NCBI GenBank assembly: GCA_035315685.1
Contig: DATFXR010000279.1
Coordinates: forward strand, 1 to 26,241
From: QHWK01 sp035315685
GTDB taxonomy: Bacteria; Acidobacteriota; Vicinamibacteria; Vicinamibacterales; CAVVIG01
DNA: 26,241 bases
Direction of reading: 5' to 3'
Below, piece after piece: positions 16,601 through 23,372 of this stretch (position 1 is its first letter; each line of letters begins with the position of its first letter). The notes beneath the pieces were generated by a model. The model saw only the letters and a program-made list of their open reading frames with translations. It had not been told where the DNA came from and ran no database searches. A program made the translations under genes and the position numbers.

Positions 16601-19600
16601 CGTGCACGGGAGCGGGCGGCGGCGCGTGCAGCATGCCGGCCGGCAGCGGCAACATCAATGCGACGGTCGACGTGCCGGTCGGCGGCGCCGTCACATTCAG
16701 AGTCACAGCAACCGTCGCGGCCGACGCCGTCGGCGTCCTCGTCAACACCGCGACGGTGACGCCCGGTCCGGGCGCATCCGATCCGAGCTCCGCGAACAAC
16801 ACGGACTCCGATCAGCTGACGCCGCAGGCCGATGTGGTCATCACCGAGATCGGGCCGGCGTCGATCGTCCCCGGTAATGCGGTCGTCTACACGATCACGG
16901 TGACGAACCGCGGCCCGTCGAACGCCGCGGCGGTGATCGTCAGCGACCCGACGCCGGCCGACCTCACGTTCGTATCGAACGCCGGCGACTGTGCGACGGC
17001 GTTTCCGTGCGCGCTCGGCGCGGTGCCGGCGGGCGCGGCGCGAACGATCACGGCCACGTTCACGGTTCCGGCCAATTACGCCGGTCCGATTCCGATTGTC
17101 AATACGGCGACCGTGTCGAGCGCGACTCCCGATCCCGATGGGTCGAACAACCAGGCGACCGTCGAGACGACGCTGAACCATGACGCGGATGTCGAGGTGA
17201 CGAAGTCTGTGGCGCCACCGAGCGTGCAGGTGGGACATACGGTCACGTTCACTGTCACGGCGCACAATCGCGGTCCGAATCCCGCTACCGGCATCCAGGT
17301 GACGGACCTGCTGCCGGCGGGCCTGCAGTTCGTCTCCGCCGCAGCGACCGCGGGCACGTACGACCCGGCGACTGGACAGTGGAGTGTCGGTTCGCTGGCG
17401 TTCGGCGCGAGCGCGCAGCTCGTCATCGCCGCGACGGTGACGTCGCGCGGCGCGATCACGAACCTCGCGCTGAAGACGGGTCAGAACGAGCCGGACCCGG
17501 ATACCGGCAACGACTCCGCAGCCGCCGCGATCAACGCCGCGCCGACGGCGGATCTGGCCCTGGCCAAGAGAGTCGATCGAAGCAACGCGCTCACGGGAGA
17601 GAGGGTGACGTTCACTGTCATCGCGAGCAACCGCGGGCCGAACGCGGCCACCGGTGTGACTGTCGCTGATGCGCTCCCGGCCGGACTGTCGCTGGTTTCG
17701 GCCACGGCTTCGCAGGGAGTCTATGACGCGACGACCGGCATCTGGACGGTCGGGGGCGTCAACGCATCGGCGCAGGCGACGCTGATGCTTGTTGCAACGG
17801 TCACCCAGCCCGGCGCCCTCGTGAACAACGCGGTCGTCGCTTCTCTGGATCAGATCGATCCGAACCCACTCAACAACAGCTCGGCCGCCTCCGTCAACGC
17901 TGCTACTAGCGCCGATCTGCGCGTGACGAAGGCTGTCAGCAACACCGCGCCCGCTGTCGGGGAGCCACTGACGTACACCATCGCCGTCACCAACCTCGGC
18001 CCCAGCGCCACGACGAGCGCCGCGATACTCGACGCGCTGCCGGCCGGCGCGACGTTCGTGTCCGCGACACCGTCGCAGGGCACGTTCGATGCGACGACCG
18101 GTGTGTGGACGCTCGGCGCCATGCCGGTCGCGGCAAACGAGACACTCTCGATCACGGCGATCATAAAAGCCTCGTCCGCTGACAACACGGCGACGCGGCA
18201 GTCGAGCGCACCCGCCGATCCGAACCCGTCCAACGACAGCGGAACCGCTGCGGCAACGGCTTCGCTCGTTGCCGATCTCGAGATCGCGAAGACACCGAGC
18301 CCGGCCGCGGTGGTCGCCGGCCAGCCACTGAGCTGGCAGATTCTCGTGACCAATCACGGCCCGAGCGACGCGGCCGGCGTCACCGTGACGGATCTCTTTG
18401 CGCCGGCGTTCACGGGAACGGTTTGGTCGTGCACGGCCAGCATCGGCTCGACCTGCGCGACACCGTCGGGGACCGGCTCGATCGCGACGACCGTGGATCT
18501 GATCTCGGGCGGGCACGCGACGTTCGTCGCCTCGGGCACCGTATCGCCGGCTGCCGCCGGTTCGCTCGTCAACGCCGCAGGCGTCGCGGTCCCCGCCGCG
18601 ACGACCGATCCAGATCCCACGAACAACAACGCAACCGCGACCGTGACGCTGACGACTGTCGCGGATGTTACGGTGACTGCGACCGGCCCGGTGTCCGTCG
18701 ATCCCGGATCATCGGCCGTTTATGCGATCACCATCGCCAACGGAGGACCGTCCAGTACGGGGACGGTCACGCTGAGCGTCCCCACTCCGATCGGCCTCGT
18801 GCTGACAGGCGTGACCGGTGGATGCGTATCGGTCCCGTGCACGCTCAGCGGCCTTGCGCCAGCGGAGACGGGAGTCGTCACCGTCAGCTTCACTGTCCCC
18901 GCCAACTATGCCGGGCCCGATCCGATCACGTTCACCGCAGCGGCGACCAGCGCCTTCGATCCCAATCCGTTCAACGATGCCGTCACGATTGCGACGGCGG
19001 TCAGGTTTGCAGCCGATCTGGCGATCGGCAAAACCGGAACCGCCAGCGTCATTCCCGGGAGCAGCGTCGCTTACACCATCGCCGTCAGCAATGCGGGCCC
19101 GTCGGCCGCGCAGAACGTCGCGGTGGATGATCCAACGCCGGCCGGGCTGACGTTCGTGTCAACCTCCGGCGATTGCCTCACTACCTTCCCCTGTGCGCTC
19201 GGAACGTTGCCGGCGGGCGCGACACGCACGATCACCGCAATCTTCGACGTGCCTCTCGGGTACATCGCGCCGTCGCCGATCGTGAACACCGCGACGATCG
19301 TCTCGACGACACCCGATCCGATGCTTGCGAACAACCGCGCGTCCGCGCCCACGCTGGTCGAGACCGGTGCGGACGTCGAGGTGACCAAGTCGGCTCCGCC
19401 GAACGCGGTCGTGGGCCGGACGGTGACGATGACCATTACTGCCGTCAACCACGGTCCACAGGCGGCGACCGGGGTTGCCATCACCGATCAACTGCCTGCC
19501 GGAATGGAATTCGTGTCGGCCACGCCTGCGCAAGGCAGCTACGACAGCCAGTCGGGTGTGTGGACCGTGGGCGCGCTCGCGGCCGGCGCCACAGCGCAAC

Positions 19601-21732
19601 TTGCCATCACGGCTACGGCCACCGAGGCTGGCTCCCTCACGAATCTCGCGCTGAAAACTGCGCAAAACGAGCCGGATCCGATCACCGCAAACGACTCGGG
19701 CGCGGTCGTCCTCAACGTCGCTGCGGCGGCCGATCTCGCCGTCAGCAAGGTCGTCGATCGGGTCAGCGCCGTCGTCGGCGGCACGGTCACCTTCACCGTC
19801 ACGGCGACCAATCGCGGCCCAAGTCCGGCGACCGGGGTGACGATCGCCGATCTGCTGCCGGCCGGGTTCGCACTGAGCAGCGTGACGCCGGCGCAGGGCA
19901 GCTACGACGCCGCAACGGGGCTCTGGGCGATCGGTTCGCTTGCCGTCGGCGCGGCTCCGACGATGACGATCGCGGGGACAGTGACGGCTCCGGGTGTGCT
20001 CGTGAACAACGCGTCGGTTGCCTCCCAGGCGGAGATTGATCCGGATCCGCTGAACAACAGCGACGCGGCTTCGGTCAACGCTGCGGCGACCGCGGATCTG
20101 CACGTCAGCCTCGAGGTCAGCAACCCGTCGCCGCCCCTGGGCTCGCCTGTGACGTTCACAATCTCCGTGACCAATCTCGGACCGAGCCCGGCAATCCTCG
20201 CGACCGTCAGAGATCTGCTGCCGGCGGGGCTGACGTTCGTGTCGGCCACCGCGTCGCAGGGGACCTATGAGGTGGCAACCGGAGACTGGACGCTCGGTGT
20301 GATCCCGGTCACGCGATCCGAGACGCTGGCGATCACCGCGCGGCTCGATCAGCCGCGCAGCGTGACGAATGTCGCTGCGCTGCAGAGGAGCGCGCCGGCC
20401 GATCCCAATCCCGCCAACGATGCGATGTCAGTCGTGCTGACGCCCTCGGTCATCGCCGATCTCGCCGTTACGGTCACCCCAGGCGCAACCACGGTCGACC
20501 CAGGCGCGACGCTCGTGTGGACCATCGTCGTGAGCAACGCCGGCCCCGCGGACGCCTCGGGCGCCACGGTTACGAGCACGTTTTCTGCGGCATTCACCGG
20601 CGCTTCCTGGACCTGCGCGGCGACGCCAGGATCGGCATGCGCGGCCGCGAACGGCGTCGGCTCGATCTCGACGACGGTGACGCTCGTTCATGGTGGCAGC
20701 GCAACATTCACGGTAACCGGATTAGTTGGTGCATCAGCAACCGGGACGCTGGTCAACACGACCTCGATTGCTGCGCCGCCCACAGTGGTCGATCCAGTGC
20801 CGGCGAACAATACGGCGACGAGCTCGGTGACGGTTGCGTCGCCGCCGTCGCCGCCGAATCCGCCCGAACCCATTCCGCCGTCGCCACCGGTTCCTGGACC
20901 CGTTCCACCGTTACCGCCGATTCCGCCCAGGCCCGTTCCGCCGAACCCTCCTGAACCATCGCCACCGATCCCTCCGCAACCGATTCCGCCGACTCCGGAA
21001 CCGATGCCACCAATCCCGCCTCCTTCCGGAGGCAGCTGCGTGCCGGGCACTGGAAGATTGGACTCGGGCGATCTGCTGTCGCCCAACGGATCGATCGCGT
21101 CGCAAAACGGACGGTACGTATTCCTCTATCAACTCGACGGCAACGTCGTTGTCTACGATCAGGGCGTTGCCCTGTGGGACAGCGAAACCATTGGCAGCAC
21201 GCTTGGTCTGTTGCAGATGCAGCGTGATGGCAATCTCGTGCTCTACGATGGTTCGGGCGCGGCGGTGTGGGCGTCGGGCACCGCGGGATATGGCGGTGCG
21301 TCCCTGTTTATGCAGGACGACGGCAACGCCGTCATCTACGCGAATGGCGTCCCCGTGTGGGCCACCAATACGGGTCGTGGAGCGCCAACCGCCGGATGTC
21401 CATCCAGCCCGCTGACCCTGTTACCCGGCGAGTCGCTGGTCTCGGCGGACGGTCGTTTCTATCTTCAGTATCAGATGGACGGCAACCTCGTGGTGTACGA
21501 GAGCGGCGTCGGCCCGATCTGGGCGAGCGGCACCGCCGGCTCGAGCCCGGGCCGACTGGTCATGCAGGGCGACGGCAATCTGGTCCTTTACGACGCCGCG
21601 TCGAGAGTCGTCGCCGCCACGAACACCGGTGGCCACCCCGGCGCTCGGCTCGTCATGCAGGATGACGGCAACCTGGTCATCTACGCTGCAAACGGAGATG
21701 CCGTCTGGTCGACGCACACGGTCCGCCGGTAG
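10687..21732 (+). CDS. Giant exported DUF11-repeat protein with tandem bulb-type lectin domains
   Basis: A 3681-aa protein, probably a surface or secreted adhesin. An in-frame TGA at 10678 makes the ATG at 10687 the first possible start; no Shine-Dalgarno is evident. In order: a Sec signal peptide (basic residues, then WVCCALLMPALAEA, cleavage likely after AEA near residue 34); an N-terminal domain (about 35-374) that I do not recognise by name; about 24 DUF11-type Ig-like repeats of 115-150 aa, most beginning AD-[LV]-x-[VI] and ending in a DP-x(5)-NN-type motif (about 375-3384); a proline-rich linker (about 3385-3448); and two bulb-lectin domains (about 3451-3681). No LPXTG, autotransporter barrel or other outer-membrane anchor is visible, so how it is held or released is unknown. 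The frame is intact despite internal repetition. A role in binding mannose-type glycans is inference from the lectin motifs. Confidence 0.93.
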   Translation: MSVCAPPLPNWRLRCATWVCCALLMPALAEAQYVQRFTATTNGAITFAGNTLGLDGAENQNGPGTVGAIHTFVTTDTSLQDGTFPPGTTSDWRLNRSQAILRLPVGARVLRAELIWGGSFADASGENVSASLNNPISFTTPAGTFDVTPDPATANRSGTPLGDGTCLRCYYVRTADVTALVIGPGGYAAGRVPATQGTTDNSAPAAGWTLAVVYEDFTQPIRLLNLLLGLEPAGGATAQVAGFCASQQGNANVAAHLAVTAMEGDAGMAGDQLLFGGRVPLKNGDQVQGPRNPKNNFFAGQIVRDDGSLATGGTFGDRNHTPGAPVAGARQGWDITNIDVSGALKKQDATAFAQGTTSGGDLFWITALGFQIDTAAPSFSSAGTKSVDKSTAAVGDVLTYAIRIDNSTGTVDASNVIFFDTPPAGTSFVGNSLTVDGVVRAGADPVAGVPLGTVAVGTTVTITLQVQIDSIVAGPNASLISNRARWTFDFSSCSGPSIQQGSIETNTATTLVAAADLSISGSFPSAPAKPGAQVTYQLVVRNSGPSAVNGAVVADAGTTPALAGINWTCVPINGSATCGQAGGSGPPNSTVSLPAGGAATFTIAGTLPANVPPGTITNTATIAAPATATDFNLSNNTTAASAAIAPQADLRVTKAGPASTQRGDNVTYTVTVTNDGPSDAQNVVVTDPTPAGLTLVTPLAGPCAAAPGCTISAASSQTLSVTYAVPSAYSGPDPIVNTATASAGTPDPRPASNVARATTSLLAPVADVSITKTNGVSQVTAGLTTTYTITVTNAGPASAPGSRVVDQFDPAMFASVQWQCIASGTSSCAASGTQSGDIDTLIDVSPGAGNAVVITAQALVRSNARGIVENTATVSVAAGVTDPTEPDDVSTDTDTVVAVADTSIVKSGPAQIVAGTTADYTITVANAGPSSVRDFAFVEAPQDGGALFAGPFRPELIESIQAPPDSTCVNQTVQQVARTFVAPVCTIPVLAPGASRIFTVRLSIPPDYRPQSPGTPAITNAALLLSSDAQDPTPLDNRGVITSTLSFQADVTVTKLGLPAVIAGAVGSYFIDVTNRGPSTATNVVVSDPFPAGLTLAGGSGPCAAGFPCTIPLLEPGEDSTTRIDLQVPFDYSGPPTFVNTASVTATESDPVASNNSSSVSTLVIPDRADLAVTLSGSSVVAPGGVIEYVATVTNLGPGTALNVTSSDVIPAVGVITGGTVPPPPTTCTVPPPGTANLVSCLTPVLAPGASEAFSFTVQMSSNLVPGTVITNLAVVSSPTPDFTSQNGRTELITLVAAPTDADVSVKQTDSPDPVISGNNVTYTITVRNAGPANATNVVLTDVLPPEFTLVSAVPSQGTCAGATCTLGTLTASATATVTLVAATSTVGLFVNTASVTAAETDPVPANNASSEPTTVADADQADLVVTKSSPSLLEPGETAFSRITVTNRGPADAKHIQLLDSLPADFPFAGNSGDCFTPFPCTFDLLRPGDTVVIQTAFIVAAGVATPTTEVNTASVTSVTPDPDVNNNGAAVSTEIQPATATDLAVVKRDSRDPVIAGTNFSYALSVANRGPATSPAVTLTDVLPPGVSAISATATQGSCTGTATITCQLGEMLRGRRIEIGILASAPQTVPVPNRMINSASVTTGGPPDFDLSDNTATEPTTVVPPIADLAIVKTMTTPAIPGLSASYTIVVTNNGPSAVSGASVVDAFPAAFGAVGWTCVADSGSACGAASGGGNIATTVNLQAGHSATITAAGTIASSTLGVLVNTASVVAPSEVTDPSTLNNIATSAVTVTPVADLQISKSGPAQATPGSTITYAITVTDAGPSDAANVTLSDPTPTGLTFVSASGACSGGFPCSLGTIVAGAAPVTITATFAVPAGYTSPDPIVNTATVSSTTADPATGNNNAIATTAIAAPVTDLGITKTNGVTTVVPGSAVTYTITVTNAGPSNAVGARVIDTLPAALTGATWTCTGAGGGACSMPAGSGNINATVDVPVGGAVTFRVTATVAADAVGVLVNTATVTPGPGASDPSSANNTDSDQLTPQADVVITEIGPASIVPGNAVVYTITVTNRGPSNAAAVIVSDPTPADLTFVSNAGDCATAFPCALGAVPAGAARTITATFTVPANYAGPIPIVNTATVSSATPDPDGSNNQATVETTLNHDADVEVTKSVAPPSVQVGHTVTFTVTAHNRGPNPATGIQVTDLLPAGLQFVSAAATAGTYDPATGQWSVGSLAFGASAQLVIAATVTSRGAITNLALKTGQNEPDPDTGNDSAAAAINAAPTADLALAKRVDRSNALTGERVTFTVIASNRGPNAATGVTVADALPAGLSLVSATASQGVYDATTGIWTVGGVNASAQATLMLVATVTQPGALVNNAVVASLDQIDPNPLNNSSAASVNAATSADLRVTKAVSNTAPAVGEPLTYTIAVTNLGPSATTSAAILDALPAGATFVSATPSQGTFDATTGVWTLGAMPVAANETLSITAIIKASSADNTATRQSSAPADPNPSNDSGTAAATASLVADLEIAKTPSPAAVVAGQPLSWQILVTNHGPSDAAGVTVTDLFAPAFTGTVWSCTASIGSTCATPSGTGSIATTVDLISGGHATFVASGTVSPAAAGSLVNAAGVAVPAATTDPDPTNNNATATVTLTTVADVTVTATGPVSVDPGSSAVYAITIANGGPSSTGTVTLSVPTPIGLVLTGVTGGCVSVPCTLSGLAPAETGVVTVSFTVPANYAGPDPITFTAAATSAFDPNPFNDAVTIATAVRFAADLAIGKTGTASVIPGSSVAYTIAVSNAGPSAAQNVAVDDPTPAGLTFVSTSGDCLTTFPCALGTLPAGATRTITAIFDVPLGYIAPSPIVNTATIVSTTPDPMLANNRASAPTLVETGADVEVTKSAPPNAVVGRTVTMTITAVNHGPQAATGVAITDQLPAGMEFVSATPAQGSYDSQSGVWTVGALAAGATAQLAITATATEAGSLTNLALKTAQNEPDPITANDSGAVVLNVAAAADLAVSKVVDRVSAVVGGTVTFTVTATNRGPSPATGVTIADLLPAGFALSSVTPAQGSYDAATGLWAIGSLAVGAAPTMTIAGTVTAPGVLVNNASVASQAEIDPDPLNNSDAASVNAAATADLHVSLEVSNPSPPLGSPVTFTISVTNLGPSPAILATVRDLLPAGLTFVSATASQGTYEVATGDWTLGVIPVTRSETLAITARLDQPRSVTNVAALQRSAPADPNPANDAMSVVLTPSVIADLAVTVTPGATTVDPGATLVWTIVVSNAGPADASGATVTSTFSAAFTGASWTCAATPGSACAAANGVGSISTTVTLVHGGSATFTVTGLVGASATGTLVNTTSIAAPPTVVDPVPANNTATSSVTVASPPSPPNPPEPIPPSPPVPGPVPPLPPIPPRPVPPNPPEPSPPIPPQPIPPTPEPMPPIPPPSGGSCVPGTGRLDSGDLLSPNGSIASQNGRYVFLYQLDGNVVVYDQGVALWDSETIGSTLGLLQMQRDGNLVLYDGSGAAVWASGTAGYGGASLFMQDDGNAVIYANGVPVWATNTGRGAPTAGCPSSPLTLLPGESLVSADGRFYLQYQMDGNLVVYESGVGPIWASGTAGSSPGRLVMQGDGNLVLYDAASRVVAATNTGGHPGARLVMQDDGNLVIYAANGDAVWSTHTVRR
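16828..18660 (+). repeat. First copy of a five-repeat super-unit (repeats 14-18)
   Basis: Repeats in the order B, C1, C2, C3, A, with lengths 357, 363, 363, 360 and 390 bases. Each one is most like its counterpart in 19012-20838. Examples are TNLALKT-QNEPDP in C1, VVDR/VDRS...IDPxPLNNS in C2, and SAPADPNPSND in C3. The pattern indicates an internal segmental duplication followed by divergence. Confidence 0.78.
19012..20838 (+). repeat. Second copy of the five-repeat super-unit (repeats 20-24)
   Basis: Same B, C1, C2, C3, A order, with lengths 357, 360, 363, 363 and about 384 bases. It is separated from the first copy by one class B repeat (18661-19011). Shared landmarks are FPCALG in B, TNLALKTAQNEPDP in C1, LVNNASVAS...IDPDPLNNS in C2, SAPADPNPAND in C3 and the WTC...C pair in A. 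Confidence 0.78.
20839..21033 (+). other. Proline-rich linker in the giant protein
   Basis: About 65 residues dominated by PP separated by one or two other residues (SPPNPPEPIPPSPP and onward), ending at PPPSGGSC. It probably forms a stiff polyproline II stalk that holds the C-terminal lectin pair away from the DUF11 rod. Coding frame and codon phase are continuous with both sides. Confidence 0.85.
21055..21732 (+). other. Two tandem bulb-type (B-type, mannose-binding) lectin domains
   Basis: Six QxDxNxVxY sugar-site motifs, all intact: QLDGNVVVY (21130), QRDGNLVLY (21220), QDDGNAVIY (21313), QMDGNLVVY (21472), QGDGNLVLY (21565) and QDDGNLVIY (21658). They form two groups of three with 90-93-base spacing, as expected for the three-fold beta-prism of this fold. 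Each domain opens with an LLSPNGSI / LLPGESLVS-type strand. This is the C-terminal end of the giant protein. Confidence 0.93.
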
Positions 21733-21752
21733 AGTGTGTGTAAAGCCGCGTC

Positions 21753-21787
21753 ATGGCTGATGGCTAATGGCTAATGGCTGATGGCTA
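21753..21787. repeat. Five tandem copies of a 7-mer ATGGCTR
   Basis: ATGGCTG, ATGGCTA, ATGGCTA, ATGGCTG and ATGGCTA in uninterrupted succession, starting 20 bases after the giant gene's stop. It has the same 7-bp period and about the same length (35 bp) as the arms of the AATT elements, but a different sequence and no mirrored arm. Confidence 0.9.
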
Positions 21788-21843
21788 ACTTGCGCCTCAA
21801 TGAGCACCGACAGGCGCTCACGAGTTCGTCGGAATTCAGCAGG

Positions 21844-21918
21844 TTTGTCATCGAACGTGAGCAGCGCGACAGGTGTGACAAAACGAGACAAGTTCGTCCG
21901 TGGGATCCTCTCTATAAT
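21844..21918 (+). promoter_or_regulatory. Probable promoter and operator-like region for the cytochrome/PHM-like gene
   Basis: A perfect TATAAT at 21913-21918, 75 bases before the start codon, with no good -35 at 16-18 bases. Just upstream are the inverted repeat TTTGTCA (21844-21850) / TGACAAA (21876-21882) and three GACA tetramers at 21868, 21877 and 21887, spaced 9-10 bases apart. Such spacing puts them on one helix face, so an activator site replacing the -35 is possible. Confidence 0.45.
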
Positions 21919-21992
21919 GTCCGTTGCCGTTCACTGGGCCGGTCCGCGGCCTTGTGTTGTGGTGTCAGCAGTCGTCCGGTTGAAAGGAGCCA

Positions 21993-23348
21993 ATGATGTT
22001 GCGTGTTTCGATGGCGCTCGCGTTCAGCGGCTTGATGGTGGCGGCACTTCCGGCAGCCGCGGCTGACGCGCCGAAGACCCCGACGTTCACGAAGGACGTC
22101 GCGCCGATCTTCCAGCAGAAATGCGAGGCGTGCCACCGGCCCGACAACATGGCCCCGATGTCGCTGATGACCTACGAAGAGGCGCGTCCCTGGGCCAAGT
22201 CGATTGCGGCCCGCATCTCGGCGCGCCAGATGCCGCCATGGCACATCGACAAGACCATCGGCATCCAGAAGTTCAAGAACGATCGCTCGCTCAGCGACGA
22301 GCAGATCGAGACCATCGTCAACTGGGTGAACGCGGGTGCGCCGAAGGGCGATCCGAAGGACATGCCGCCGCCGCGCGTCTGGAAGGACGAGTCGGGCTGG
22401 TCGCTCGGCGAAAAGTACGGACAGCCGGATCTGATCGTGAAGTCGCCCGAGTACACGATGCCGCCGGTCGCGCAGGACGCCTGGTGGCGGCCGAGTGTGC
22501 CGACGAATCTCACTGAGCCGCGCTGGGTGCGTGCGATTGAGATTCGCCCGGTCGGCAAGAACGCGCGCAAGATCACGCACCACGCGCTCGCGCGCCTGCA
22601 GCAGCCGGAGGACCTGGATCCAGCGCTGTTCACGAACGATCCGAACGTCGCCGGTGATGGCCTGTTCATGGAGTGGGCGGTTGGCAAGAACGGCGACGAG
22701 ATGCGGCCGGACTCTGGCCGCCTGATGCTGCCGAACTCGAAGATCGTCTGGGAGATGCACTACCACGCAGTCGGCGAGGAGATCAGCGCCCACACGGAAC
22801 TCGCGGTCTGGTTCTATCCGAAGGGCCAGGAGCCGAAGCACCGCGAGGTGCTGGCGCTCTTCAACACCTTCTCGGGCTCGGTGCCAGGTGCGCGCTCGCT
22901 GGACATTCAGCCGAATCAGGTGACGACCACCGAGAGCTTCGTCACACTGAAGCAGAATGCCCGCATCGAGAACTTCCAGGCGCACATGCACCTGCGCGGC
23001 AAGGGCATGTCGATGGAGGCGATCTACCCGGACGGCCGCCGCGAGATGCTGAGCCAGGTGACGAACTTCAACTTCAACTGGCACAACATGTACATCTACG
23101 ACGACGATGCAGCGCCGCTCCTGCCGAAGGGGACGATCCTGCATCTGCTCGCGTGGTACGACAACACGAAGGCGAACAAGGACAACCCGGATCCGGATCA
23201 GTGGGTGGGCTGGGGCGACCGCACGGTCGACGAGATGGGCCACGCGTGGCTGAACATCACCTATTACAACGATGACGAGTTCAAGGCGGAAGTCTCGGCG
23301 CGCGCGGCGAAGACCGTGAACACAACCGCGGCGGATCGTCAGCAGTAA
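21993..23348 (+). CDS. Exported monohaem cytochrome c fused to a PHM-like copper monooxygenase domain
   Basis: 451 aa with a Sec signal peptide (hydrophobic residues 8-20, cleavage near AAAA-DA). A cytochrome c module follows, with KCEACH as haem site (C44, C47, H48); M80 and nearby methionines are possible sixth ligands. The C-terminal half resembles the two-domain peptidylglycine monooxygenase/dopamine beta-hydroxylase fold, with the copper ligands visible in the expected order: H196-H197 (ITHHAL), H256/H258 (EMHYH), H331/H333 (AHMHLRG) and M415 (DEMGHAWL). Shine-Dalgarno AAAGGAG at 21983-21989 is only 3 bases before this ATG; the second ATG (21996) is better spaced and may be the real start. 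It is followed by a strong terminator. The substrate is unknown; the haem may deliver electrons to the copper centre (inference). Confidence 0.87.
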   Translation: MMLRVSMALAFSGLMVAALPAAAADAPKTPTFTKDVAPIFQQKCEACHRPDNMAPMSLMTYEEARPWAKSIAARISARQMPPWHIDKTIGIQKFKNDRSLSDEQIETIVNWVNAGAPKGDPKDMPPPRVWKDESGWSLGEKYGQPDLIVKSPEYTMPPVAQDAWWRPSVPTNLTEPRWVRAIEIRPVGKNARKITHHALARLQQPEDLDPALFTNDPNVAGDGLFMEWAVGKNGDEMRPDSGRLMLPNSKIVWEMHYHAVGEEISAHTELAVWFYPKGQEPKHREVLALFNTFSGSVPGARSLDIQPNQVTTTESFVTLKQNARIENFQAHMHLRGKGMSMEAIYPDGRREMLSQVTNFNFNWHNMYIYDDDAAPLLPKGTILHLLAWYDNTKANKDNPDPDQWVGWGDRTVDEMGHAWLNITYYNDDEFKAEVSARAAKTVNTTAADRQQ

Positions 23349-23372
23349 CAGCTCGGGACCTCGTTTTTTGAC

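Larger units (their letters stand above)
11809..20838 (+). repeat. Array of about 24 DUF11-type repeats inside the giant gene
   Basis: Repeat starts read from the recurring AD/TD motif: 12229, 12628, 12982, 13384, 13831, 14191, 14590, 14950, 15313, 15694, 16081, 16444, 16828, 17185, 17548, 17911, 18271, 18661, 19012, 19369, 19729, 20092 and 20455, with one divergent repeat before them from about 11809. Three sequence classes can be told apart: class A with WxC...C, class B with GDC...FPC, and class C with GxYDxxTGxW and no cysteine. The unit is roughly 350-450 bases, shorter and more regular towards the 3' end. Confidence 0.88.

Noticed and set aside
16339..18516. A 725-codon minus-strand frame inside the giant gene
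   Set aside because: It is the antisense shadow of the GC-rich DUF11 repeats. The product is Arg-rich and low in hydrophobic structure, with no known motif.
11809..20838. Mobile element or recent foreign origin for the repeat array
   Set aside because: Repetition is at protein-domain level, codon use looks like that of the neighbours, and no transposase, terminal inverted repeats or target duplication is visible.
20839..21033. Possible frameshift or misassembly at the proline-rich stretch
   Set aside because: The frame is continuous into the lectin domains, the codons vary (CCG, CCA, CCT, CCC), and the stretch is a plausible stalk.
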